Source: CAYZEZ01 sp964477295 (GTDB lineage: Bacteria > Bacteroidota > Bacteroidia > Bacteroidales > SM23-62). Taken from it: a DNA stretch of 31,609 nucleotides. How positions within the stretch are numbered: position 1 is the stretch's first letter; each line of letters starts with the position of its first letter. Shown here in pieces: positions 24,449 through 31,609 of the stretch. Both the position numbers and the translations under genes were made by a program. A model generated the notes under the pieces. It worked only from the letters and a program-made list of their open reading frames with translations. It did not search any database and was not told where the DNA came from. The stretch is from positions 1 through 31,609 of the forward strand of contig CAYZEZ010000014.1 of assembly GCA_964477295.1 (NCBI GenBank), read 5' to 3'.

Positions 24449-25399
24449 ATGAAACGCAGAAAATTCATATATAACAGCATGGTGGCCGGATCAGCCCTTG
24501 CTGTTTATCCTTATCTAAATGCATGTCATGCAGTTCTTCCTGCAGGAAAACAGTTGATAAAAAGGACGTTGGGGAAGACGGGTGAGAAATTATCCATCAT
24601 TGGCTTTGGCGGCATTGTAGTTAACGAATTACCTCAGGCCGATGCCAATAATTATGTGAGTGAGGCGGTGGATCATGGTGTGAATTATTTCGATGTCGCT
24701 CCTTCTTACGGGGTAGCTGAACAGATACTTGGACCGGCGTTAGAGCCTTACCGCAAAGAGTCATTTCTTGCATGTAAGACAAATAAGCGCGACAGGCAAG
24801 GTGCTGAAGAGGAATTACATTCCTCGCTGGAAAAGCTGAAAACCGATTATTTAGACCTTTACCAGTTGCATGCATTATCTGATATTAAGGAGGTTGAAAC
24901 TGTATTTGGTCCCGGCGGAGCAATGGAAGTGTTCCTGAAAGCCAAACAGGATGGAAAAATCCGGTTCCTCGGGTTTTCAGCTCATTCACAGGAAGCGGCG
25001 CTGCTGGCCCTGGAGAAATTTGATTTTGATACGGTATTGTTCCCAATAAATTTTGTTTGCTGGCACCAGGGTAACTTCGGCCCGGGATTGGTGGAAAAAG
25101 CAAAAGAAAAAGGAATGGGCATCCTGGCGCTGAAAGGATTGGCCCATACCAGGATCCCGGAAGGAGAACCGCGACCCAATGAAAGATTATGGTACATCCC
25201 TATTGAAGAGGATGAAATCGCCGATATGTCATTAAGATTTACACTTTCCATCGGTACTACTGCCGCCATTCCTCCCGGTGATATAAGGTATTTCAGGAAA
25301 GGTCTGGAGATTGGCCTGAATTACACCGACATAACACCGGAAGAGACCAAAAAACTGATAGCACTTAGTGAAGGGGTGAAGCCATTGTTTGAAGCATGA
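24449..25399 (+). CDS. Tat-exported aldo/keto reductase
   Basis: A 316-aa aldo/keto reductase. The N-terminus MKRRKFIYNSMVAGSALAVY has a twin-arginine signal (RRKF plus a hydrophobic stretch), as in many Bacteroidota AKRs exported with NADP-type cofactor bound. The AKR fold is shown by TLGKTGEKLSIIGFGG, the catalytic Asp/Tyr in YFDVAPSYG, the Lys in CKTNKR, the His in LYQLHAL and the barrel strand IRFLGFSAHS. It is likely to reduce or oxidise a sugar or aldehyde in the periplasm. Its own promoter lies at 24384. The sulfatase remnant follows directly after its stop, then the Gfo/Idh gene, all on one strand. Confidence 0.87.
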   Translation: MKRRKFIYNSMVAGSALAVYPYLNACHAVLPAGKQLIKRTLGKTGEKLSIIGFGGIVVNELPQADANNYVSEAVDHGVNYFDVAPSYGVAEQILGPALEPYRKESFLACKTNKRDRQGAEEELHSSLEKLKTDYLDLYQLHALSDIKEVETVFGPGGAMEVFLKAKQDGKIRFLGFSAHSQEAALLALEKFDFDTVLFPINFVCWHQGNFGPGLVEKAKEKGMGILALKGLAHTRIPEGEPRPNERLWYIPIEEDEIADMSLRFTLSIGTTAAIPPGDIRYFRKGLEIGLNYTDITPEETKKLIALSEGVKPLFEA

Positions 25400-25400
25400 G

Positions 25401-26018
25401 TCGGGTGGTAAAGCCCACTGGCGAAACAGGCCTGAAGGAAAGCCGTTCTTAGCGGTGTTTAATTCGATGCGAACCCATGAAGGTTGGATGTTCAGGCAGG
25501 AAACATGGGAAAAGATCCTTCAGGATTCAGAAATGGGCATTCAACCTGGTTATTATCAGTACGCAAAGAATATGCAAAACATTGACAGGGAGAAATTCAA
25601 TGATCCAAATGATGTGCCTTTACCGCCAAGCTTTCCGGATAATATTGAAGTGCGGACAGATGTTGCAAGACAATATGACAGCATAATGAAAATGGATGAA
25701 TGGGTGGGAGAGTTGCTTCACCAACTGGAGGAGGATGGACTTATTGAGAGCACTATTGTATTTTTCTACTCTGATCATGGAACTTGACTCCCAAGGGGGA
25801 AGCGCTGGTTGTATGATTCTGGAATAAGGGTACCTTTAATTGTTCGATGGCCTGGAAAAATTGATCCTGGTACGGCCACAGATCAACTCGTTGGTTTTGT
25901 TGATTTTGCCCCAACGGTTCTGTCCGTGGCAGGTCTCGATAAACCTGTTTATATCCAGGATAAGGCTTTTCTGGGTACCGGGAAGGAAGAACCGTGTGAT
26001 CATATCCTATTTTATTAA
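25401..26018 (+). pseudogene. Sulfatase remnant with in-frame TGA, both ends missing
   Basis: One frame encodes an internal part of an S1-type sulfatase: GKAHWRNRPEGKPFLAVFN, then THEGW, RQYDSIMKMDEWVGELL and VFFYSDHGT. At 25785-25787 the codon after SDHGT is TGA. The same frame continues LPRGKRWLYDSGIRVPLIVR and VDFAPTVLSVAGL before ending at HILFY. Relatives read SDHGTGLPRGKRW, so GGA (Gly) to TGA by one change explains the stop. The N-terminal formylglycine domain is absent: the fragment begins right at the aldo/keto reductase stop. The C-terminal part is also gone. No initiation site of its own is visible. It is a decayed gene. Confidence 0.9.
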
Positions 26019-26033
26019 AGTAATAATGTAATC

Positions 26034-27134
26034 ATGGCTAAGCTTAAAATTGGTATCATTGGTGCCGGGATGATTGCCCAGGATCATATCCGGAATCTTA
26101 ATCAATTAAAAGGAGTTAAAGTAACCTGGGTTGCCGATATAAATGAGAAATTGTTAAGAAAGGTTTTAAAATCTTATAGAATATCCAATGGTACTACCGA
26201 TTATACCAACATCCTTAACGATCCTGAAGTATCAGCAGTTTTTATATGCACACCTCCATCCACCCATTTCGAAATCTTTTTAAGTGCAGTCCGGGCAGGG
26301 AAGCATATTCTTCTTGAAAAACCGGCCAGTATAAGTACCGGCGACATGAAGGGCATGATTGCACTGGCTGAAAATCATCCTGAACTGATTATCTGTGAGG
26401 CTTCGTGCAGGCATGCCAGGTTACAACCCAAATTCGGTATAATAAAAAAGATAATTGATTCGGGGAAACTCGGCTCTATTTACTATATTCATCACAATGC
26501 GGCAACCCGTCAGGCCAGGCCCGGTATCGAATATAACCCTGAAGCGAAATGGTTCCTCGATAAAAAAATTTCAGGTGGAGGTCCGGTGCTGGACTGGGGC
26601 GTTTATGATCTTTCATTTCACCTTGGGATTTTGTCGGATTTGCCTGAGCTGGAATCGGTTAAATCTATGACGATGAGTGGATTGGATGAGAAAGATCCTG
26701 GGGCGGACATCTTTGATGTGGAGGAGCACGCAGCGGCACTGATGAAATTTAAGGGAGGATTGACCTATTTCTGGGAGAGAGCCACCCACGCCAATGTTGA
26801 GGTTCCCAGTGAAACAAGGATATATGGTACACGCGGCGGACTGAAGTTCTCATTCCTGACATGGGATTCACCGGATATTGAATATTACTATTTAACCAAA
26901 GGGGGAAAAGGAAAAGCGAAAAGTAAAACGATTAAAATGGATATGACCAGGCATGGGGGTGACAATTTCGAGCTGGCAAAACACTTTGTCGCGGTGTTAT
27001 TGAAGGGGAAGAAACCGGCTATGTCTATTGCCCTGGCAGCAAAACATTTAAAGATAATTTCCGAGGTATACAGAGCTGCAGGGGTCCCGAGTACTCCCCC
27101 CCGAGTGCTCGGGGGGCACGGCGGGACAGAATGA
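26034..27134 (+). CDS. Gfo/Idh/MocA-family oxidoreductase with repeat-encoded tail
   Basis: A 366-aa NAD(P)-dependent oxidoreductase. The Rossmann motif is GIIGAGMIAQDH at 7-18; the CTPPSTHFE segment and the catalytic-region LLEKPAS follow; residues about 130-330 form the alpha/beta C-terminal domain. Family members oxidise sugars or inositols, or act as glycosidases. No signal peptide, so cytosolic. The natural end seems to be SEVYRAAGV; the final 15 or so residues (PSTPPRVLGGHGGTE) are translated from a GC-rich palindromic element at 27084-27127. Co-directional with the aldo/keto reductase and sulfatase remnant (15 bp after the latter), and convergent with the histidine kinase gene. Confidence 0.87.
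   Translation: MAKLKIGIIGAGMIAQDHIRNLNQLKGVKVTWVADINEKLLRKVLKSYRISNGTTDYTNILNDPEVSAVFICTPPSTHFEIFLSAVRAGKHILLEKPASISTGDMKGMIALAENHPELIICEASCRHARLQPKFGIIKKIIDSGKLGSIYYIHHNAATRQARPGIEYNPEAKWFLDKKISGGGPVLDWGVYDLSFHLGILSDLPELESVKSMTMSGLDEKDPGADIFDVEEHAAALMKFKGGLTYFWERATHANVEVPSETRIYGTRGGLKFSFLTWDSPDIEYYYLTKGGKGKAKSKTIKMDMTRHGGDNFELAKHFVAVLLKGKKPAMSIALAAKHLKIISEVYRAAGVPSTPPRVLGGHGGTE
27084..27127. repeat. GC-rich REP-like palindrome within the Gfo/Idh 3' end
   Basis: Outer arms GTCCCG (27084-27089) and CGGGAC (27122-27127). The inner hairpin is CCCCCCGA, loop GTGC, TCGGGGGG (27097-27116). The element is very GC-rich against an AT-rich background and looks inserted. It could also block transcription between the convergent genes, but no U-tract follows on either strand. 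Confidence 0.75.
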
Positions 27135-27187
27135 CTATTAACTTAGTTTTTACACAGCCTCTTCAGCCGACGGCAATTTATAACAAT

Positions 27188-28540
27188 CTAGAAAGTCAGT
27201 GTAAACACTGTCTCTTTATCGGGTATGGAATGAGCGGAGATAGTCCCGTTGTGGAGCCTGAGGATCTGTCTCGACAAGCTCAGGCCAATACCCGATCCGC
27301 TTTGTTTTGTAGTGAAGAAAGGAATGAATATCTTGTCAAGTACTTCCGGCAGGATCCCCGTACCATTATCGGATACCTGCATGGTAACACGACCTCGTTT
27401 ATTATAGTAAGACTTCAGCTCAATGGTAGGTTCTTTCCTGTTTTCCAGGGCATGAATCGAATTCCTTATGAGGTTGATGATCACCTGTTCAACCAACTGC
27501 TCATCGGCTGATACCTTGATATTGTCCGGATCAATGGTCGTAATAAAATTTATTTTACTGTCTACCAGCTCTTCCTCCATTAATAAAAAGATATTCTTAT
27601 ACAGATCTTTGACCGGGAAAATCTTGAAATTGGGTTTGGGTATCCGGGTCAGGTTCCGGTAAGTGTTTACAAAATGTAAGAGTCCCGTACTTCGTTTGTT
27701 GATGGTTTGAAGGGCCTGCTGGATCTCTACGACCGTATCGATATTCAGGTTTTCCCTGATCTTCACTCCGTCAGTAATACCATTGAGCATTATTTCCAGG
27801 GTAGAGGATAAGGAAGCGATGGGTGTGATGGAATTCATGATCTCGTGGGTGAGAACACGGATCAGCTTCTGCCACGCTTCTGTTTCCTGCTCCTCCAATA
27901 CACTCTGAATATTATTTATCGTGGCCAGGATAATGAGCTTATCTTTTACCTTGAACTCGGTGGAGTAGATGGCAAGCTGGAGAATGTCATCCTGGTCCTG
28001 AACTTTAACCAGTGTATTTTCTCCAGGACTGATATTGAGGAGGTTATTTACCAGTTCCTGGCTGAGTTGTTCAAGTCCTTTAATATTTTTAAGACTATGT
28101 ATCTGGAAGAGTTGCTTGGCTGATTTGTTGATCATTTCTACTGTGCCATCCTTCCTGTAGGCTATTATAGCGACATCAATATTCTGCACAATGCTTTGCA
28201 GGTAATGGAAATGTTCCTCCTTTTCGGACCGGACTTTCTGGAAGTCACTGATCACATCGTTAAAGGCCCTGTTCAGTTCATTGAATGACGATCCCATCCC
28301 CTCAATCTGAAACGACCTTGTGAACTCGGAGAAACGAATAGATTCAAGGAAGCTTGTAAGGTCGCGATTGGTCCGGTCGACATAGTGGATCAGGTAAACA
28401 ATCTGGAAGATTATGATTATACCGATCAGAATAGGTGTAATACGGTAATCCCATTTCCATGATTCGAAAAACAGGAAAATAGTTGCAGCCATCAGGATGA
28501 TCCTGATGATGATATTTAACCTGAAATTTTTATAAGTCAT
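27188..28540 (-). CDS. NtrB-like sensor histidine kinase with PAS domain
   Basis: A 450-aa inner-membrane kinase. Two transmembrane segments (about 10-25 and 35-53) are separated by a very short periplasmic loop (SWKWDYRIT), so an external ligand domain is lacking. A coiled or HAMP-like linker spans 55-110. The PAS domain is about 110-215 (IDVAIIAYRKDGTVEMINKS). HisKA has phospho-acceptor His232 in LTHEIMNSITP. The ATPase has the N box (NLIRNSIHAL), G1 (SDNGTGI near 391) and G2 (GSGIGLSL near 415). Start ATG at 28540; the gap begins 4 nt upstream. It follows the sigma-54 response regulator on the same strand and is its evident partner. Confidence 0.92.
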   Translation of the reverse strand: MTYKNFRLNIIIRIILMAATIFLFFESWKWDYRITPILIGIIIIFQIVYLIHYVDRTNRDLTSFLESIRFSEFTRSFQIEGMGSSFNELNRAFNDVISDFQKVRSEKEEHFHYLQSIVQNIDVAIIAYRKDGTVEMINKSAKQLFQIHSLKNIKGLEQLSQELVNNLLNISPGENTLVKVQDQDDILQLAIYSTEFKVKDKLIILATINNIQSVLEEQETEAWQKLIRVLTHEIMNSITPIASLSSTLEIMLNGITDGVKIRENLNIDTVVEIQQALQTINKRSTGLLHFVNTYRNLTRIPKPNFKIFPVKDLYKNIFLLMEEELVDSKINFITTIDPDNIKVSADEQLVEQVIINLIRNSIHALENRKEPTIELKSYYNKRGRVTMQVSDNGTGILPEVLDKIFIPFFTTKQSGSGIGLSLSRQILRLHNGTISAHSIPDKETVFTLTF

Positions 28541-28544
28541 ACTT

Positions 28545-28644
28545 NNNNNNNNNNNNNNNNNNNNNNNNNNNNNNNNNNNNNNNNNNNNNNNNNNNNNNNN
28601 NNNNNNNNNNNNNNNNNNNNNNNNNNNNNNNNNNNNNNNNNNNN
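28545..28644. other. Assembly gap (100 N) in the response regulator gene
   Basis: Exactly 100 N. The regulator coding region runs into it lacking about 130 C-terminal residues, so the real missing sequence should be roughly 400 bp or more, not 100. Confidence 0.95.
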
Positions 28645-29612
28645 TGGATCTCAACAGTATTGATACGGTAGAGCAGGTCCTGCCTGAACTTGTTTTCCTG
28701 GACCAATTCATGGATACCCATATTGGTTGCACAGATGAGCCTGACATTGACCTGGATGGGTTTATTGCTTCCAACCCGTATTACTTCACGGCGCTCAATT
28801 ACTGTAAGAAGTTTTGTCTGAAGCGGCATCGACAGGTTCCCGATTTCATCGAGAAACAATGTTCCCTTGTCTGCAATCTCAAACCTTCCCTGCTTTTGTT
28901 TATGGGCATCGGTGAAGGCCCCTTTTTCATGACCGAATAGCTCACTTTCAAATAGTGTTTCAGCAATCGAACCAAGGTCAACACTGATAAAGACTTCATC
29001 TTTTCTCAGTGAATTTCTATGTAATGCCCTGGCAACCAATTCTTTGCCTGTTCCGTTTTCTCCAAGGACCAAAATATTAGCATCGGTACCTGACACCTTC
29101 TGGATGGTCTTAAAGACCTGTTGCATTTCATCAGAGTTTCCAATGAATTCATGGAACGGCTGATCCAAAACGGCACTGATCTCCTGCTGGCGCGACCGCA
29201 AACCCTTGGCTTCCATTCTTGACCTTCTTAGTTTAACAGAGGAGGAGATAGTTGCAAGAAGTTTCTCATTTTGCCAGGGTTTAAGAATAAAATCTGTAGC
29301 CCCGGCTTTTATTGCTTTCACTGCCTTTTCTGCATCGCCATAAGCAGTGATAAATACAACCACGGCTTCCGGATCAATTTCGAGGATCCTGGCCAGCCAG
29401 TCGAAACCTTCCTGACCACTGATGGCATCCTTGGTAAAATTCATATCCAATAAGATCACATCATACTCTTCCCTGAGGATTTCGTCGGGTATTTGTTCAG
29501 GATCATTCAGTGTGGTGATTAATTCGACATGTTGTTTAAGAAGAAGTTTCAAAGCGAACAGTATGTCTTCATTATCATCAACAGCAAGGATTTTACCTAT
29601 TGTTGTACTCAT
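28645..29612 (-). CDS. NtrC-type sigma-54-dependent response regulator (3' end lost in gap)
   Basis: 322 residues visible. REC domain at 1-130 has acidic pair Asp12-Asp13, phospho-acceptor Asp56 (VILLDMNF), Thr in VFITAYG and Lys in ILKPW. The AAA+ domain starts near 152, with Walker A GENGTGKE, ELFGHEKGAFTDAH (the sigma-54 contact loop, GAFTDA instead of the canonical GAFTGA), Walker B GTLFLDEIG, and LICATN. The end of the AAA+ domain and the Fis-type HTH fall in the gap. ATG at 29612. Paired with the downstream histidine kinase, divergent from the HlyD-type efflux gene; the 254-bp gap holds a candidate binding palindrome and -24/-12-like site. Confidence 0.92.
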
Positions 29613-29688
29613 TCTTCAAGGTTCTTAATTATTCATACTCATGGATAGCGTAATAAAGGTAATATTAATCCCATTCACTGCGCAACGT

Positions 29689-29700
29689 TGTAAATTTACA
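29689..29700. promoter_or_regulatory. Candidate enhancer site TGTAAATTTACA
   Basis: A perfect 12-bp palindrome in the divergent 254-bp gap, overlapping by two bases the 8-bp palindrome CAACGTTG (29683-29690). Its centre is about 124 bp before the -24-like GG at 29819, a usual distance for an NtrC-type upstream activator site. Confidence 0.4.
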
Positions 29701-29816
29701 TATATTTTTTAGATTGTCCGATATCGTACTATTATTGTTTCATATTTGAACAGTATGGCCTTGAATTTAACATTTTTTTTATTTTTAATCAATTGTATAT
29801 TAGCGAGATAGATCCT

Positions 29817-29833
29817 TTGGCATAATAAATGGG
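29817..29833 (+). promoter_or_regulatory. Weak sigma-54-like promoter before the efflux genes
   Basis: TTGGCATAATAAATGGG: TGGCA fits the -24 element, and ten bases after its GG comes GG (29831-29832) instead of the -12 GC. One key base is wrong, so this is tentative. ATG 29867 is 34 nt downstream. Confidence 0.3.
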
Positions 29834-29866
29834 TGACTATTATGATATTTTACAAAACAGCTGGCA

Positions 29867-31132
29867 ATGGATGGTATGGATCGCAAAATCGAGAAGAAGT
29901 TCAAATTCTTCAGTAAGCGTACTCTTTGGATTTCAATTGTATCAATAATTGTTTTACTGGTAGCTTATAACCTTGTTTTTGGGGACAAGAGTTCCAAGCT
30001 TAATGTTGAACTTGAGAAGATCTCTGTTTCGGAAATCAAGCGCGACGTTTTCCAGGATTATATTGCAGTAATTGGAACTGTCGAACCCATCCAGACCATT
30101 TATCTGGATGCGATTGAATCGGGTCGTGTGGAAGAGATTTTAAGGGAGGAAGGAAGTATGTTGAAAAAGGGCGATATTATTCTTCGCCTTAGTAACAACA
30201 TGCTTATCCTTGAAATTTCCAATGTGGAAGCACAGATAGCCCGGGCTGTGAATGACCAGCGTAATGCCCGCCTTATGATGGTGCAGCAGCAATTGAATTC
30301 AGAGAGCCAGATCATTGAAACTGAGCGTTTGCTTGCCCAGCACGAGAGGGCATATAAGAATAATAAAATTCTCTACGATCAGAACCTTATACCCCAGGAG
30401 GATTACGAGCAATCGAAAGAGATGTATACAGCAAGCAGGAAAAGACTTGACCTGCTGAAAGAACTCCAGGTACAGGATTCGATCTTCAGGGTAGTTCAGA
30501 TTGAATCGATGAACACCTCTGTCAATAGTCTGACCAAGAACATGGTGATCATTAAAACCAGGCTTGAGAACCTGAATATCAAGGCTCCCGTAAATGGTGA
30601 ACTGGCAACCCTGAATCCTGAGATTGGTGAGGTGGTGACCTATGGTTCAAGGATTGGTACTGTGAATATACTTGACTCCTATAAGTTACGGGTTGAGATT
30701 GATGAACATTATATTGCCAGGGTAAACAGGGGATTGGTAGGTGAATGTGATTTTGCAAGTACTCCTTATCGGGGCAAAATCAGTAAAATTTATCCGGAGG
30801 TGCAGAATGGCCGGTTTTATGTCGACATGATCTTCACTGAAGAGACACCTCCACAGATTAAGATAGGTCAAACATCGAGGATCAAGTTGGAGTTAGGTGA
30901 ATCAAAGGAAGCAATTCTGATACCGCGCGGTGGATTTTACCAGAGCACAGGCGGGCAATGGGTATTTGTTATTGATCCCACCGGTGAGTTTGCCTACAGG
31001 AGAGATATCAGCATTGGCCGTCAGAATCCGAAATATTATGAAGTACTTGGAGGGCTTGAGATAGGGGAGAAGGTGATTACCTCGAGTTATGATAATTTTG
31101 GGGATGTGGATAAGCTTATTTTAAAGAAATGA
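29867..31132 (+). CDS. MacA/HlyD-like periplasmic adaptor of an ABC efflux system
   Basis: A 421-aa membrane-fusion protein: transmembrane anchor at about 20-40 (TLWISIVSIIVLLVAYNLVF), barrel-sandwich/lipoyl halves near 70-110 (GTVEPIQTIYLDAIESGRVE) and 255-290 (IKAPVNGELATLNPEIGEVV), a roughly 120-240 helical coiled-coil hairpin rich in Gln/Glu, then beta-barrel and membrane-proximal domains. It would link an inner-membrane MacB-like ABC transporter to a TolC-type outer-membrane channel. The ATPase gene follows after a 106-bp gap containing repeats. Divergent from the NtrC-type regulator, whose likely target it is. ATG 29867 was taken; a second in-frame ATG is at 29876. The stop is followed one base later by the 35-nt dispersed repeat. 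Confidence 0.88.
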   Translation: MDGMDRKIEKKFKFFSKRTLWISIVSIIVLLVAYNLVFGDKSSKLNVELEKISVSEIKRDVFQDYIAVIGTVEPIQTIYLDAIESGRVEEILREEGSMLKKGDIILRLSNNMLILEISNVEAQIARAVNDQRNARLMMVQQQLNSESQIIETERLLAQHERAYKNNKILYDQNLIPQEDYEQSKEMYTASRKRLDLLKELQVQDSIFRVVQIESMNTSVNSLTKNMVIIKTRLENLNIKAPVNGELATLNPEIGEVVTYGSRIGTVNILDSYKLRVEIDEHYIARVNRGLVGECDFASTPYRGKISKIYPEVQNGRFYVDMIFTEETPPQIKIGQTSRIKLELGESKEAILIPRGGFYQSTGGQWVFVIDPTGEFAYRRDISIGRQNPKYYEVLGGLEIGEKVITSSYDNFGDVDKLILKK

Positions 31133-31133
31133 T

Positions 31134-31168
31134 GAATATTGATTAACGAATTTTGAATTGCGAAGTAA
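31134..31168 (+). repeat. 35-nt dispersed repeat, copy 2 (heptad-structured)
   Basis: 33 of 35 bases match 13988-14022. It splits into five 7-bp units each starting GA (GAATATT, GATTAAC, GAATTTT, GAATTGC, GAAGTAA). Like the other copy it lies just behind a stop codon on the coding strand. Confidence 0.92.
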
Positions 31169-31200
31169 GCAAGGGTATGGGGACTGTGAATGGAGCATGA

Positions 31201-31214
31201 AACGCTGAACGCTG
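31201..31214 (+). repeat. Short AACGCTG heptamer pair
   Basis: Two AACGCTG units with a partial third (AAAG), the same unit as at 2344-2369, located 24 nt before the ABC ATPase start. Confidence 0.8.
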
Positions 31215-31238
31215 AAAGAAACACCAAATATTTTAGTC

Positions 31239-31609
31239 ATGATTAAAACAGAAGAATTAACAAAGATCTTTCGAACCGATGAAGTCGAGACAACCGCATT
31301 GAACAAAGTGACCATGGAGATTCAAAATGGTGAATTCGTAGCCATTATGGGGCCTTCGGGTTGTGGTAAATCGACCCTGCTGAACATTGTTGGATTACTC
31401 GATAATCCCTCGAGCGGGCAGTTGATATTTAATGGTACAGAAGTTTCAAAATTCAAGGAAAGGCAGCGTACAAACATGCGAAAGGGAAATATCGGATTCG
31501 TATTTCAAAGCTTTAACCTGATAGATGAACTTACCGTTTATGAAAATGTTGAATTGCCTTTGCTTTATATGAATGTCTCCTCTGCCGAGCGGAAGAAAAA
31601 GGTTGGCGA
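31239..31609 (+). CDS. MacB/LolD-type ABC transporter ATP-binding protein, 3' part beyond window
   Basis: 123 complete codons are visible from ATG 31239. Walker A is GPSGCGKST, followed by LLNIVGLLDNPSSGQLIFNG and the Q-loop in IGFVFQSFNLIDELTVYENV, a spacing and wording characteristic of the MacB/LolD (MJ0796) subgroup. The signature LSGGQ and Walker B are beyond the window. It probably works with an FtsX-type permease encoded next and with the HlyD-like adaptor upstream, exporting a peptide, antibiotic or lipoprotein-type substrate. Confidence 0.93.
   Translation, partial: MIKTEELTKIFRTDEVETTALNKVTMEIQNGEFVAIMGPSGCGKSTLLNIVGLLDNPSSGQLIFNGTEVSKFKERQRTNMRKGNIGFVFQSFNLIDELTVYENVELPLLYMNVSSAERKKKVG

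Noticed and set aside
25785..25787. TGA read as selenocysteine in the sulfatase remnant
   Set aside because: The position is Gly in relatives, the gene lacks both ends, and no SECIS-like structure or selenocysteine genes are seen.
27197..27210. CAGTGT-AA-ACACTG near-palindrome
   Set aside because: It lies in the conserved last codons of the histidine kinase, where coding constraint explains it.

Overview
The window looks like chromosomal DNA of an environmental Bacteroidota, most like Bacteroidales/Marinilabiliales relatives (lineage is inference). Support comes from three -7 boxes of the Bacteroidota form TAnnTTTG, many SPII lipoproteins and family 1 sulfatases, a DUF5723-type outer-membrane protein beside a large lipoprotein, a standalone 23S-IVS-type four-helix-bundle protein, and AT-rich intergenic DNA with weak Shine-Dalgarno signals. 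It is a scaffold: two runs of exactly 100 N (14059-14158, 28545-28644) are placeholders.

Layout. 1-60 is the 5' part of tRNA-Val(UAC) on the minus strand. 170-2582 holds an SGNH hydrolase, a DUF6882-like protein, an exported methyltransferase-like protein and a small unknown gene. 2708-7053 holds a heparinase II/III-type lyase convergent with a fibronectin-like/lectin lipoprotein. 7176-9796 holds a metallophosphatase, a membrane-bound LuxR-type regulator and a divergent membrane protein, with a striking operator between the last two. 9841-13955 holds one complete and one 3'-truncated sulfatase, then a membrane-anchored reductive-dehalogenase-like Fe-S protein. 14256-19037 holds RtcB, a four-helix-bundle gene bracketed by inverted heptamer arrays, and the DUF5723/lipoprotein pair. 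19249-27134 is a carbohydrate region: a frameshifted ROK regulator, a MORN lipoprotein, a GH2 lipoprotein, a Tat-exported aldo/keto reductase, a sulfatase remnant with an in-frame stop, and a Gfo/Idh/MocA oxidoreductase. 27188-31609 holds an NtrC-type two-component pair divergent from a MacA/MacB-like efflux operon that runs off the end.

Functional picture. Lyase, sulfatases, GH2, aldo/keto reductase and Gfo/Idh enzyme fit breakdown of a sulfated, uronic-acid-containing polysaccharide. No SusC/SusD pair is present, and two of three sulfatases plus the ROK regulator are broken, so this looks like a decaying or rearranged accessory locus. The two-component pair probably controls the neighbouring efflux genes.

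The most unusual signal is a set of intergenic tracts built on a strict 7-base period but with several unrelated unit sequences (AGTGACG, GAACGCT, GAATAAC, GAATTTG, AGAACCA and degenerate forms). They sit flush against, or supply, the stop codons of about ten genes. One inverted pair brackets the four-helix-bundle gene as a 485-bp cassette-like unit.
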